From Vibrio aquaticus (GTDB lineage: Bacteria; Pseudomonadota; Gammaproteobacteria; Enterobacterales; Vibrionaceae): 64,000 bases of DNA. Below are positions 55,770 to 63,963 of the stretch, in pieces. The DNA is taken from contig NZ_RXZH01000008.1 of the NCBI RefSeq assembly GCF_003970385.1, positions 62,001 through 126,000 of the forward strand, in the 5' to 3' direction. Position 1 is the stretch's first letter. Each line of letters starts with the position of its first letter. Made by a program: the position numbers and the translations under genes. The notes under the pieces were generated by a model, which was not told the origin of the DNA, made no database searches, and worked only from the letters and a program-made list of their open reading frames with translations.

Positions 55770-57254
55770 TTAACCTGGGATCTTCGCAACCATGCGAACA
55801 GAGGTAGTCAGTTCTTCAAGTTGTAACCAAGGGCGCAGGTGAGCAACGGCAGAGTAAGCACCTGGGCGACCTGGTTGTTCAACGACTTCAATACGAGACT
55901 CTGCCAACGGCGTTTTAGCGCGCTGTTCATTACCAATAGCACCTGCGTTGGTGTATTGGTCAATCCAGAGTTGCAGTTCACGTTGAATATCGGGAGCTTC
56001 AAGGTTAGAACCTAACTTGTCACGGCCCATTACTTTTAGGTAGTGAGCAATGCGGCCGCTTGCCATGATGTAAGGCAGGCGAGCAGAAATTGCCGCGTTT
56101 GCTGTTGCATCTGGGTCAGTGTAAGTTTTAGGTTGCTGAGTCGTTTGACCACCAATGAAGACACCGTAGTTGCTGTTCTTATAGTGAACAAGCGGCAAGA
56201 AACCTAGATCGCTGAGCTCTTTTTCGCGCTCATCAGTTAGGTTAACTTCGGTAGGACATTGTTGAACTAAGTCACCGGCTTCAGTCTTGTAAGTCAGGTT
56301 CGGTAGATTCTCAACTTTACCGCCATTGTCTAAACCGCGAATTGAGGTACACCAGCCAGATGCTGTGTACGCTTGAGTCATTTTCAGACCTAGATCGTAC
56401 GCTGCGTTTGACCATACAAGTTGATCGTTGCTTGAAGGGTTTGGATTGCCATCCATGTCCGTATCAAGCTCTTCGTAGTCAAATAGGTTAGTTCCAAGAC
56501 CTTTCGCGCCATACGGCAAACGAGCCATAGTACGAGGAAGTGTTAGCGTTACGTAACGAGCATCATCACTTTCACGGAATGAGTTCCAGGCTGCGTAAGC
56601 CGGAGAGTCGAAACCAGCTGCAACCGGCTTGCCTTCATCAAATGTTGTGAAATCATTGAATTCGAACATTTGAGCGTTAGCCGCGGCAACGAATGGTGCG
56701 TGACACGCTGCGGCCACTTCACCCATGTAGCGAAGTAGGGCAACATCTTCATCTTTTGCACTGAACTCGTAATCACCGATGAATGTGCCGTATGGTTCAC
56801 CACCCGCTGTACCAAATTCGCCTTGGTAAACAGCGTTGAACAGTGGGCTGCGGTCAATTGCAGGTGCGTCTTCAAATTGCTCTAGAAGCTCTTCTTGGCT
56901 GTAGTCGACCATTTTGATTTTCAGGTCGCGGCCTAGTTCACTTTCTTTCACCAGTTTTTGCAGACCGCGCCAAGAGCCTTCAAGCTTTTGGAAGTCTTTC
57001 TGCTGCATGACTTGCGAAAGCTGCTGTGAAAGCTTTTTGTCGATTTCAGAGATTGCATTTTCGATGGTCTTGGTCAGGTTTTTATCCCATGTAACCGTAC
57101 CAGAAAGCGCTTGCTCTGCCAGAACAGAAAACAGTTCTTTTGTTGTGTCGGCAGGAGTTTGTGTGGTTGCTTCAATTGCGCGATCAAGGAAGCTCAGAGC
57201 ACCTTCGGCAGCGCCAGCTTCCGTTTGGGTTTGGTTTTCAGCTTCTGTGCTCAT
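55770..57254 (-). CDS. tssC: T6SS contractile sheath large subunit TssC
   Basis: A 494-residue sheath protein (VipB). Family hallmarks are SWRGLQKLVKESELGRDLKI, LFNAVYQGEFGTAGGEPYG, PRTMARLPYGAKGLGTNLFD and the C-terminal GRPGAYSAVAHLRPWLQLEE. It assembles with TssB around the Hcp tube. It overlaps tssB by one base, consistent with equal production. A stem-loop follows it. Confidence 0.95.
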   Translation of the reverse strand: MSTEAENQTQTEAGAAEGALSFLDRAIEATTQTPADTTKELFSVLAEQALSGTVTWDKNLTKTIENAISEIDKKLSQQLSQVMQQKDFQKLEGSWRGLQKLVKESELGRDLKIKMVDYSQEELLEQFEDAPAIDRSPLFNAVYQGEFGTAGGEPYGTFIGDYEFSAKDEDVALLRYMGEVAAACHAPFVAAANAQMFEFNDFTTFDEGKPVAAGFDSPAYAAWNSFRESDDARYVTLTLPRTMARLPYGAKGLGTNLFDYEELDTDMDGNPNPSSNDQLVWSNAAYDLGLKMTQAYTASGWCTSIRGLDNGGKVENLPNLTYKTEAGDLVQQCPTEVNLTDEREKELSDLGFLPLVHYKNSNYGVFIGGQTTQQPKTYTDPDATANAAISARLPYIMASGRIAHYLKVMGRDKLGSNLEAPDIQRELQLWIDQYTNAGAIGNEQRAKTPLAESRIEVVEQPGRPGAYSAVAHLRPWLQLEELTTSVRMVAKIPG

Positions 57255-57757
57255 TATTCATCTCCCTCTTTTTTAATGCCAAGCTCATCAGAAAGTGCGT
57301 TGATCGTATCTGCGCTTTGAAGAACTTCTTTGAGTAGTTTTTCCAAATCGCGTGAACGGTCGGCTTTAGACAGTAGAACCTTAAGCTGATTACGTGTTTC
57401 AACTAGCTTTTTCAAAGGTTCAACTTGATCGACGATTGCTTCAGGTTCGAAATCTTTCATTGAGTTGAACTTGAGGCTTGCTTCGAACTGGCTATCATCA
57501 TCTGCGAGAACGTTGTCGACTTTCATGCTGAGCTCTGGGCCAACGCGCTTCATTACGTTGTCAAAGTTGTCTTTGTCTACGTTATAGAAAGTGCGCTCTT
57601 CGACATCTTCTTTGTCTTGTTTATGGCCCGAGTAATCACCAATCACCCCAACAACAAATGGGAGTTCTTTGGTTTCTACAGCGCCATTGGTTTCCACATC
57701 GTAAGTGATACTTACGCGGTTTTTACTTACGCGTTTGTGTTGGGAATTTAGTGCCAC
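57254..57757 (-). CDS. tssB: T6SS contractile sheath small subunit TssB
   Basis: A 167-residue sheath protein (VipA). Features are RVSITYDVETNGAVETKELP, PFVVGVIGDYSGH and the ClpV-related and TssC-contacting region FNSMKDFEPEAIVDQVEPLK. It lies 19 bases after hcp and directly before tssC. Confidence 0.95.
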   Translation of the reverse strand: MALNSQHKRVSKNRVSITYDVETNGAVETKELPFVVGVIGDYSGHKQDKEDVEERTFYNVDKDNFDNVMKRVGPELSMKVDNVLADDDSQFEASLKFNSMKDFEPEAIVDQVEPLKKLVETRNQLKVLLSKADRSRDLEKLLKEVLQSADTINALSDELGIKKEGDE

Positions 57758-57776
57758 AATGAATCTCCTTATTCAA

Positions 57777-58298
57777 TTATGATGCTGTAGACGTTACTTT
57801 CGCTGTTGTTGCATCGAAGCCGACTTCTGGACCTTTCTCGATCTTACCGCCTTCACCTTCGATGTAGTAAGCTTTTGAAATTTCAGTATAAGTTAGGCTG
57901 AATGATTCGTTTGGAAGTGTGCCGTCAGACGCTGCCATGTTATAGCTAGACATACGAGCCGCTTTCAACGTCAAAATAAGGTATGGATCAGCACCAGAAC
58001 CTTCGCGGTTTGGTTTCGTCATTACGATTTCTACTGTTTTACCTTCGCCGCCTGGAGCATAAAGGAAAGTTGTTAGGTGCGGTGTCGCGCCGTCACAGCC
58101 ACGAGTCACGTTGACTTCACCTAAAGCAACCATGCCTTGGTCTGCATTGTTCGCATTACCAACGTCGATACCAACGCCACGAACAGCATTCCAGGTGAGT
58201 GTATCGATAGCGAAAAAGCCATCTTTGCCACCAATTTTTTCTACTGTTGCTGCACCTTTAGGTTTCGTGCCATCGATTCTCATGAAAATAGAAGCCAT
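57777..58298 (-). CDS. hcp: T6SS inner-tube protein Hcp (TssD)
   Basis: A 173-residue Hcp-family protein that forms hexameric rings of the secreted tube. Family features are FMRIDGTKPKGAATVEKIGG near the start, TRGCDGATPHLTTFLYAPGG and LPNESFSLTYTEISKAYYIE. No toxin extension is fused. AAAGGAGAATAA upstream gives a strong ribosome site, as expected for an abundant protein. tssA lies 28 bases upstream. Confidence 0.95.
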   Translation of the reverse strand: MASIFMRIDGTKPKGAATVEKIGGKDGFFAIDTLTWNAVRGVGIDVGNANNADQGMVALGEVNVTRGCDGATPHLTTFLYAPGGEGKTVEIVMTKPNREGSGADPYLILTLKAARMSSYNMAASDGTLPNESFSLTYTEISKAYYIEGEGGKIEKGPEVGFDATTAKVTSTAS

Positions 58299-58326
58299 TT
58301 TATTCTCCTTTGCTATTTAGCATTGT

Positions 58327-59763
58327 TTACCACTCAAAGTCGGTGAGGTTGCCAGACGACTCAGTGGAGCTTTTTTCAGTTTGTATAGTTTGAGTAGGTG
58401 CACTTTCTTCCGTTGGAAGAGAAATAGAAGAAGGTGACGGTTGAGATATTTCTGCTGGAGCAGCAGCAGGAACATTCGGGGTAAAGCTAGAAGAGGGTAC
58501 CTCTCCAGTTGAATTTGAAGTGACGTTAGTCGCGAGTTCGACTTTGTCTAAGTTATCCATGCCCGTAAGCTGATTAATATGTGTGATCACACTGCTGTTG
58601 CCGCCAGTCATCTCTTCGAGCAGTTCAGGTAAGCTCATATAACCCCAACGAATAGCGCGCTCTAATAAGAAAGATATTGGGCTATGAGGTTCGGTCGCTT
58701 TGAAGTATTCAGCGATTTTTCTAAGCTCTTGGAAGGCTTGATCTCTAGAGGCGACATTGGCCGAGATATTGATTGGCTGTGTCTGGAATGTTTGTGTCAC
58801 ACTCGCTTGAGAAGATGGATTGTGCACCTCGGCAGGCTGAGCAACATTGCCTTGAACGTTTGGCGTTGCTTCACCAGTTGACTCGGAAGCAGCAGGTTGA
58901 ACGGCCTCTGGAACTGGCGTTTCTTCTACTGGGGCTTCTTGTCTAAGTTCGAATTGTTCGTCGAGTGGCCAAACTGCGAACTTGTCTTCGGCAAGGTAAC
59001 GAATTGCATTGATTGAGTCGGCAATGTTCGATTTGATGTATCGGAAGCTAATTGGCGAGATACCAATGGCTTGGCACTGTTGCGCGATCGTCGTTTCTGC
59101 TTGTGATAAGTGTTGGTAGCTTTGGGCGAGTAGCAGGGTGGTTTGTTCTACTTCTGAAGAGAATAGACGCTGCGCATTTTCCTTAAGCTCAGCGAGCTCG
59201 CCAGAACGTTCTGCTCGTAAATAGTCTCCGAAGGTAATATCTTCGATCAAGCTAATGAGCTGTAATGGCATGAACAGAGCGGTAGACTCGTTACTTTCAC
59301 CAACAAGTTGTAGTAGAGGCTTAATTCTAAACTCAACAATTTCTTTAGCCGCACCGGATTCATCACTGCTTTTAATTTTGTTCTCTGGCAAAGTCGGGTG
59401 GAGACAATCCCAATACTTTTCGATCAGCTGATTGAGCACTTGAGTGGAGTCTGACAGTGCTTGATAAGGATTCGATGTAAAAAGCTGACTTGCAATGTAC
59501 CAACCGAGTAGCTCTAAGTCTTTCGTTGAGCTCGTCAATGCACTGAATGTATCTTGCCTAAGTTGATCCCAGTTGTTTTGGTTAGCTTCAAGCAGAGCTT
59601 CATCACCAGAAGCGTCCGGGGTTTCAATCAATTGGCGAAAAGAAGACTGAGCGGTGTTGTAGCTGTTACGTAGAGAACGATAAGCAGAACGATCTAACTT
59701 AAGATAGGTGCCAGAAGGCTCCTGTTCAGAAATTGGGCTCAATAAACTTTCGATATCTACCAT
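58327..59763 (-). CDS. tssA: T6SS protein TssA
   Basis: A 478-residue protein with an N-terminal ImpA_N domain (ESLLSPISEQEPSGTYLKLD at residue 4), a low-complexity Pro, Thr and Ser-rich linker (about 275-330) and a C-terminal motif EPHSPISFLLERAIRWGYM followed by SLPELLEEM, typical of short-type TssA. Family knowledge gives roles in baseplate priming and tail growth. The C-terminal 70 residues are again Ser, Pro and Thr-rich. It is the first gene after the 209-base gap and probably has its own promoter. Confidence 0.9.
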   Translation of the reverse strand: MVDIESLLSPISEQEPSGTYLKLDRSAYRSLRNSYNTAQSSFRQLIETPDASGDEALLEANQNNWDQLRQDTFSALTSSTKDLELLGWYIASQLFTSNPYQALSDSTQVLNQLIEKYWDCLHPTLPENKIKSSDESGAAKEIVEFRIKPLLQLVGESNESTALFMPLQLISLIEDITFGDYLRAERSGELAELKENAQRLFSSEVEQTTLLLAQSYQHLSQAETTIAQQCQAIGISPISFRYIKSNIADSINAIRYLAEDKFAVWPLDEQFELRQEAPVEETPVPEAVQPAASESTGEATPNVQGNVAQPAEVHNPSSQASVTQTFQTQPINISANVASRDQAFQELRKIAEYFKATEPHSPISFLLERAIRWGYMSLPELLEEMTGGNSSVITHINQLTGMDNLDKVELATNVTSNSTGEVPSSSFTPNVPAAAPAEISQPSPSSISLPTEESAPTQTIQTEKSSTESSGNLTDFEW

Positions 59764-59972
59764 ACGACTTCCGTTGTCAAAATGTAATGCTTTAGTTGAT
59801 GCAAGTGGTTGTTTAATTGTTGTATTAGGAAAAATCCTACCTAGATATAGTCTAGGGTTATTTTGTGAAAAGGCTCGCTCAAATTTATTATTTAACTAAA
59901 AAAGTGACAAGCATCTAGAAAATTGGACGGATCACGATTAAATTTTATCAAATCCTTGTTTGTTAAGTGGTT
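59764..59972 (-). other. Gap between the PAAR gene and tssA
   Basis: A 209-base AT-rich stretch that should hold a promoter for tssA-hcp-tssB-tssC. I find no clear sigma-54 element (GG-N10-GC) and no strong hairpin after the PAAR gene. No reading frame with a ribosome site is apparent. Confidence 0.4.
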
Positions 59973-60272
59973 TTATCCGCCTATTAATACTGTGGGCATT
60001 CCTAGTACGATTGTGCCACCATGTGCAGTCGTATCACCCATACGGGCTGCTGGTTTATTCATCACTAAAACGGTAGCACTGCCTTTTATGATGGAATCAG
60101 GGGGACCGACACACACACACATGTCGCCCATAGTGGCGGCTGGCATATTGCCAATAAGTACAGTAGGAACCCCTGGACCCGAGATAGGACCGCCAACATG
60201 AGGTATTGGCGGCACGGCAGGTGTTTGCATTGGGCAAACGTGCATGTCTGTCAATCTTGCTGCTAGCGTCAT
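59973..60272 (-). CDS. PAAR spike-tip protein
   Basis: A 99-residue protein consisting almost only of a PAAR domain that caps the VgrG spike. It begins ARLTDMHVCPMQTP and has the repeated GxPxVLIG strands (GVPTVLIGNMPAATMGD, GMPTVLIGG) and the metal-site candidates His11, Cys13 with later Cys and His residues. No C-terminal toxin is fused, so cargo must bind VgrG or PAAR separately. It overlaps the upstream gene by four bases. Confidence 0.92.
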   Translation of the reverse strand: MTLAARLTDMHVCPMQTPAVPPIPHVGGPISGPGVPTVLIGNMPAATMGDMCVCVGPPDSIIKGSATVLVMNKPAARMGDTTAHGGTIVLGMPTVLIGG

Positions 60273-60841
60273 GCTGAACCTCCGTTTCCACCATTTGCTA
60301 TATCAAGAATGTAAGTTATTGAATTAGTATAGTACTCCTCCGAGTTTTTCCAATTCGGTAACGCTGCAGCGTGATTAATCGCTCCGGCAACGGCTTTGCA
60401 ATACAAGAACGGATCAGGGAGTACAGCAGGTAAATCTGGAGAGACAATACTTCCTGAGCCATTCCAAAAAACCGCTTGTGCTAACCAAGATGGCCCACAG
60501 TTGAGACCTAATCGATTCGATAACAGCTCCGCTTTACGTCTGAGCTCTTCACTTGGTGATTGCACCCATTGTTGTGCTGTTTGGATGCACTGCATTTGGT
60601 GAGCGTTCCAAATGTCTTTTCTTTGCAGTAAGCAGAGACTCGCCCACCAGATGGCCTCACGAACGGGAAGGGCATGGGCAAGAAACTGAGTTAAGTCGTT
60701 GTTGAGCTGCTCGTTTTTCAATGCCTGAATAGATTCCTCGATCGACATATCTGGATTGAGCAATGCATCGGCTTCGTCGGATGCTGTGAATCTGGGTAAG
60801 ACCTGACCGCAGGTCTGATAAGGGATTTTCTTATAAGTCAT
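60269..60841 (-). CDS. Uncharacterised T6SS-linked protein between VgrG and PAAR
   Basis: A 190-residue soluble, mostly helical protein, without signal peptide. The notable segment is LPVREAIWWASLCLLQRKDI (about residues 57-76). It may belong to the uncharacterised DUF6931 family, but I recall this only by pattern. The gene overlaps vgrG by one base and the PAAR gene by four, so all three are translated together, which suits a chaperone or adaptor loading PAAR or an effector onto VgrG (inference). It lacks the motifs of DUF4123, DUF1795 or DUF2169 adaptors as far as I can see. Confidence 0.7.
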   Translation of the reverse strand: MTYKKIPYQTCGQVLPRFTASDEADALLNPDMSIEESIQALKNEQLNNDLTQFLAHALPVREAIWWASLCLLQRKDIWNAHQMQCIQTAQQWVQSPSEELRRKAELLSNRLGLNCGPSWLAQAVFWNGSGSIVSPDLPAVLPDPFLYCKAVAGAINHAAALPNWKNSEEYYTNSITYILDIANGGNGGSA

Positions 60842-62823
60842 TAATTTACCTTGACGATTGCGCCTTTCACTTCGCCCATAACACCACCATCAAATGTCGC
60901 TTTAAGCCCAGATTTAAACTCGGCGCTTAGAGAGCCTTCTGCAGACAGTGTAGTGTCTGCTTTAATCGCTATGCTTAGCCCTTTAATTGAATTAGAGCTG
61001 GTTGCTTCGAGCGCAGTGGTGGTGCCTGAGACTTTATTTGCTGAGGTCGCTTTACTGGTGACGTTAGTGCCTTGCAGGTTGAGAGCGCTACTCGCTTTGA
61101 TATCGATATTACTGGCTTCAATTGAAATGGATGAGGAAGAGATCGAGATCGTGCTTGAGCCAACTTTGAGATCGATGGAGTCATCCGCTTCAATTGTGAT
61201 GGATTTCGCTTTCTCTGAGAGTGATTTGGTTACAGATAGTGTGTAACTGTCTTCAGTCGCGATGGTCATCTTCTTGGTGACAGACTGTGAGAGCTCACCC
61301 TTTACGGTTTCCGTGTGGTTATTTTCGATCTCCCGAGTCAGATCTTTTGCCGCGTGGAGATAGACAAGCTCTTTATCTTTCTTGTCATCAAAATAGAGTT
61401 CGTTAGATTGCCCACTTAGCTTAGTTTTGATGCCACTTTTGGTGCTGTCAGCTTCTTTGTACGGGGGCGCGTTTTTACTGTTGTAAACGCTGCCTGTAAT
61501 GATGGGTTGATCAGGATCTCCATCAATAAAAGAAATCAACACCTCTTGACCGGTTCTGGGTACAAATTGAGTTCCGTAGCCATTTCCAGCCAGCATTTGA
61601 GCAACACGAACGTAGCAGCTGGTTTTATCTCCGCTGGTTTCGGTGTCCCAATGAAATTGAATATAAACGCGCCCTTGGTCGTCTTGGTTTATTTCTCCAC
61701 TTGTTTTCCCTGCCACTGTCGCACTCTGTAACCCGTGCACGCGGCTCTTTTCACGCGGCTGAGGGTAGTATGAGGTCGATTTAGGGATAGCTGTGACTTG
61801 TGTATTGCACACTACGTCTTCTGAATATTGTGTCGTGACAGAAATAACCGAGTAATCTGCCAATTGAGACTTGTCCAAATGGCTCGACAACGAAAACCAA
61901 GTTGCAACGTCAAACAGGTCATGTTTAGCCGTTGCGATGACTTTTTCATAATCTTGTTCTAAATGGCCAATGCGACGTTTGGCTAGGTTACTTGCAAGGT
62001 CTGTTTTGTCACCGCTAATGCCAACAGGTGGGTAATGGCGGTTAGTCAGCTTGGTATTGTTGGCGATTGAGTGAGTGCTTTTCTGTGCTTTACTCGAGAC
62101 AAGTTTGGATTGAGTATAATCGTACGCAGTGAGTTCTACACTTGTGCCGTGAAACGAAAGCAGCGGAGACCATGAATCAATTAGCGGTAATGAGCCACTT
62201 GGGGTTTCTGCCATATCAAATTTAGGGGTAGCCGCCTTGTCGAAAGGCGACTGTGCGTCTTGTAGTACTAACGTATGAGCTTTACTTGTATGCGTGAAGT
62301 AGTAAGAGACGCCTTCTTCCGCCAATAGACGGGTGACGAAATCAAAATCTGATTCATCGTACTGAAGACAGTATTCGCGTTTTGTTGCCGGCATCTTGGC
62401 GATCTTGTAACACCCCTTAAATCCCGCATTATCGAAAATGTCGCTGACGATATCTTTGGTCGACTGATTTTGAAAAACACGAAACGCATGAGTGTGTTTC
62501 AGTAGTTCTGTCCATGGCCTTAACGTGATTTCATAGAGTGCAAATTGAAGGTTTCCATCCATGCCAAGGCTTTTTATTGCGGTTATCACACCATTGTATG
62601 AGCGCGATAAAGTGTCACTACCAGATTGATTGGAGTATCGGTTGACCGTAATCAATTGACCCAACTGACTTTGGATATCAAAGCTATTGGATATCAGTGT
62701 GGCGTTTATTTGAAAAGGTTCTGACAAGGTTTGAGTAATGGAGAATTGGCTTATCGCATGCTCTTGTCCTTTGTAATCCTTTGCTGACATTGGGCCAGAG
62801 GTCGCAGAGAAATTCTCAGCCAT
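60841..62823 (-). CDS. vgrG: T6SS spike protein VgrG (TssI)
   Basis: A 660-residue spike protein. The gp27-like part occupies about residues 1-370 (SQFSITQTLSEPFQINATLI; NQSTKDIVSDIFDNAGF; YDESDFDFVTRLLAEEGVSY), followed by the gp5 OB fold (QGRVYIQFHWDTE, MLAGNGYGTQFVPRTGQEVL, GDPDQPIITGSVYNSKN) and a C-terminal beta-helical needle of Ser/Ile/Ala repeats (about 500-660). It ends with the needle and has no fused effector domain. It is the first gene of the minus-strand cluster. Confidence 0.95.
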   Translation of the reverse strand: MAENFSATSGPMSAKDYKGQEHAISQFSITQTLSEPFQINATLISNSFDIQSQLGQLITVNRYSNQSGSDTLSRSYNGVITAIKSLGMDGNLQFALYEITLRPWTELLKHTHAFRVFQNQSTKDIVSDIFDNAGFKGCYKIAKMPATKREYCLQYDESDFDFVTRLLAEEGVSYYFTHTSKAHTLVLQDAQSPFDKAATPKFDMAETPSGSLPLIDSWSPLLSFHGTSVELTAYDYTQSKLVSSKAQKSTHSIANNTKLTNRHYPPVGISGDKTDLASNLAKRRIGHLEQDYEKVIATAKHDLFDVATWFSLSSHLDKSQLADYSVISVTTQYSEDVVCNTQVTAIPKSTSYYPQPREKSRVHGLQSATVAGKTSGEINQDDQGRVYIQFHWDTETSGDKTSCYVRVAQMLAGNGYGTQFVPRTGQEVLISFIDGDPDQPIITGSVYNSKNAPPYKEADSTKSGIKTKLSGQSNELYFDDKKDKELVYLHAAKDLTREIENNHTETVKGELSQSVTKKMTIATEDSYTLSVTKSLSEKAKSITIEADDSIDLKVGSSTISISSSSISIEASNIDIKASSALNLQGTNVTSKATSANKVSGTTTALEATSSNSIKGLSIAIKADTTLSAEGSLSAEFKSGLKATFDGGVMGEVKGAIVKVN

Positions 62824-62982
62824 AGCACTTCCTTAATAAATGACTGCCGATTTGAGTAGATGTACTCGAAACAATGATTTGTGATTTATGTTAACGATTC
62901 ATTAAAAAGTAGCAGGTATTGATTTCGAAATAAATTAAATTAACTATTATCTATAAATCATGCAATTATGAGGAGAGGTGTG
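62824..62982. promoter_or_regulatory. Divergent promoter region between vgrG and the unknown gene
   Basis: A 159-base, strongly AT-rich gap (AT tracts such as TTAAATTAAC) that must hold promoters for the T6SS cluster and the divergent gene. A near-perfect inverted repeat, TTTGAGTA-4-TACTCGAA (62851-62870), lies close to vgrG and could bind a regulator. No sigma-54 consensus was found. The AT bias suggests H-NS-type silencing (inference). Confidence 0.4.
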
Positions 62983-63885
62983 ATGGCAAGCTCGGATGCT
63001 AAGAACATGGCGAAACAATTTTTAGGCCATGTAGAAAAGGAAAGCGCGTCTTATCACAAAAGTTGGGCGCGAAAGTTCGGAAACAAGTATCAATCTGCCA
63101 AGAACTGGGTCAAACGTGACAAAAAAATGGTTGCGATGGATGTAGTTCAAAAAGGGGTGAAAACCGGTATTGGACTTATCCCTTTTCCAGGCAGCAAGGA
63201 AGGCGCGGCATTACTTGAAGCGGCCGGAGGATCTGCTTTGAAAGCTGCCTCACGTAAAGCATGGGAAGAAGGGTCGAAAAAAGGCGTTAAGTCATTGCTT
63301 TCAAAGAAAATTGAAGAAGCCCGTAAACAACTCAAAGTCAACCCTGTTGGAAAAGTGGATCACCAAGTTTTTGTGAACTCGGCTCAAAAGCGAGATCAAA
63401 AGATGCATGCGATTCGGAAACTGGTGAAATACGAAATTAAGCTGTTGCCGAAAAAAGCCGATGAAATGAGTCTGCGATTGTTTAAACTTAAAGAAGCGAT
63501 TAACTCGTCGAGAAACAAGCTTTCGCAAACTATCGTCAGCATGGATTCAAGTGAAGACGCAACTCTGGAACGTATGCAGGCATGGGCAGCGTATTTTTCA
63601 GCTATTCAAGAGGTAAACCATTACCAAGACAAACTCCGTGATACGTTAGTTCATGTTCAGGAAATCACGAAAGATGTGGAATGGTTCCTAGCGTCCAGTG
63701 AAGCAGCTACAGAACAAATGACGGCGGAAAACTTACCTAAACTGGAAGAAGCGTTTGATCAAATCCGTAAAGGTTACGGCAACATTAACTCGCTCAAACA
63801 GCTTCAAGAAATGATGTTAGAAAAAAACCTTATCAACGCCGGCATGATGGATCCAAGCATGGCAAAGTACAAATACACCGTTTAA
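62983..63885 (+). CDS. Uncharacterised protein divergent from vgrG
   Basis: A 300-residue protein that I do not recognise. The N-terminal 60 residues are basic and helical (Lys and Arg-rich: SYHKSWARKFGNKYQSAKNW). A Gly/Ala-rich hydrophobic stretch (TGIGLIPFPGSKEGAALLEA, then AGGSALKAAS) lies at about 60-95; the rest is a long helical, coiled-coil-prone region. No signal peptide and no cysteine. I use the ATG at 62983 with AGGAGAGG four bases upstream; the ATG at 62968 lies before that site. Position suggests a T6SS cargo or accessory protein, but no immunity-like gene is seen. Confidence 0.75.
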   Translation: MASSDAKNMAKQFLGHVEKESASYHKSWARKFGNKYQSAKNWVKRDKKMVAMDVVQKGVKTGIGLIPFPGSKEGAALLEAAGGSALKAASRKAWEEGSKKGVKSLLSKKIEEARKQLKVNPVGKVDHQVFVNSAQKRDQKMHAIRKLVKYEIKLLPKKADEMSLRLFKLKEAINSSRNKLSQTIVSMDSSEDATLERMQAWAAYFSAIQEVNHYQDKLRDTLVHVQEITKDVEWFLASSEAATEQMTAENLPKLEEAFDQIRKGYGNINSLKQLQEMMLEKNLINAGMMDPSMAKYKYTV

Positions 63886-63903
63886 CGGAAAGATTGGATC
63901 TAA

Positions 63904-63928
63904 AAAGGCGCTCTAGTTGAGCGCCTTT
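63904..63928. terminator. Terminator after the divergent unknown gene
   Basis: AAAGGCGCTC and GAGCGCCTTT form a ten-base-pair stem with a five-base loop, 18 bases past the stop. The T-run is short on the plus strand (TTTATC) and better on the minus strand (TTTTTAG), so it may also end a convergent gene beyond the window. Confidence 0.85.
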
Positions 63929-63963
63929 ATCATTTAAGGACGAGATAGGAGCTAAGCACTGAT

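Noticed and set aside
59764..59972. Sigma-54 promoter before tssA or vgrG, as found in some Vibrio T6SS clusters
   Set aside because: I could not find GG-N10-GC elements with acceptable flanks in either gap, and no VasH-type activator is encoded.
60851..61246. A 131-residue plus-strand frame opposite to the VgrG needle
   Set aside because: It is the mirror of the repetitive Ser/Ile/Ala-coding part of vgrG; the repeats produce long open antisense frames by chance.
61080..61250. Repetitive segment at the end of vgrG considered as a DNA repeat or CRISPR-like array
   Set aside because: There are no regular identical repeats or spacers; it encodes degenerate beta-helix repeats of the spike needle.
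36128..62823. T6SS cluster as a recently acquired island
   Set aside because: No integrase, tRNA end, direct repeats or transposase are visible at either border, and composition does not change sharply by eye.
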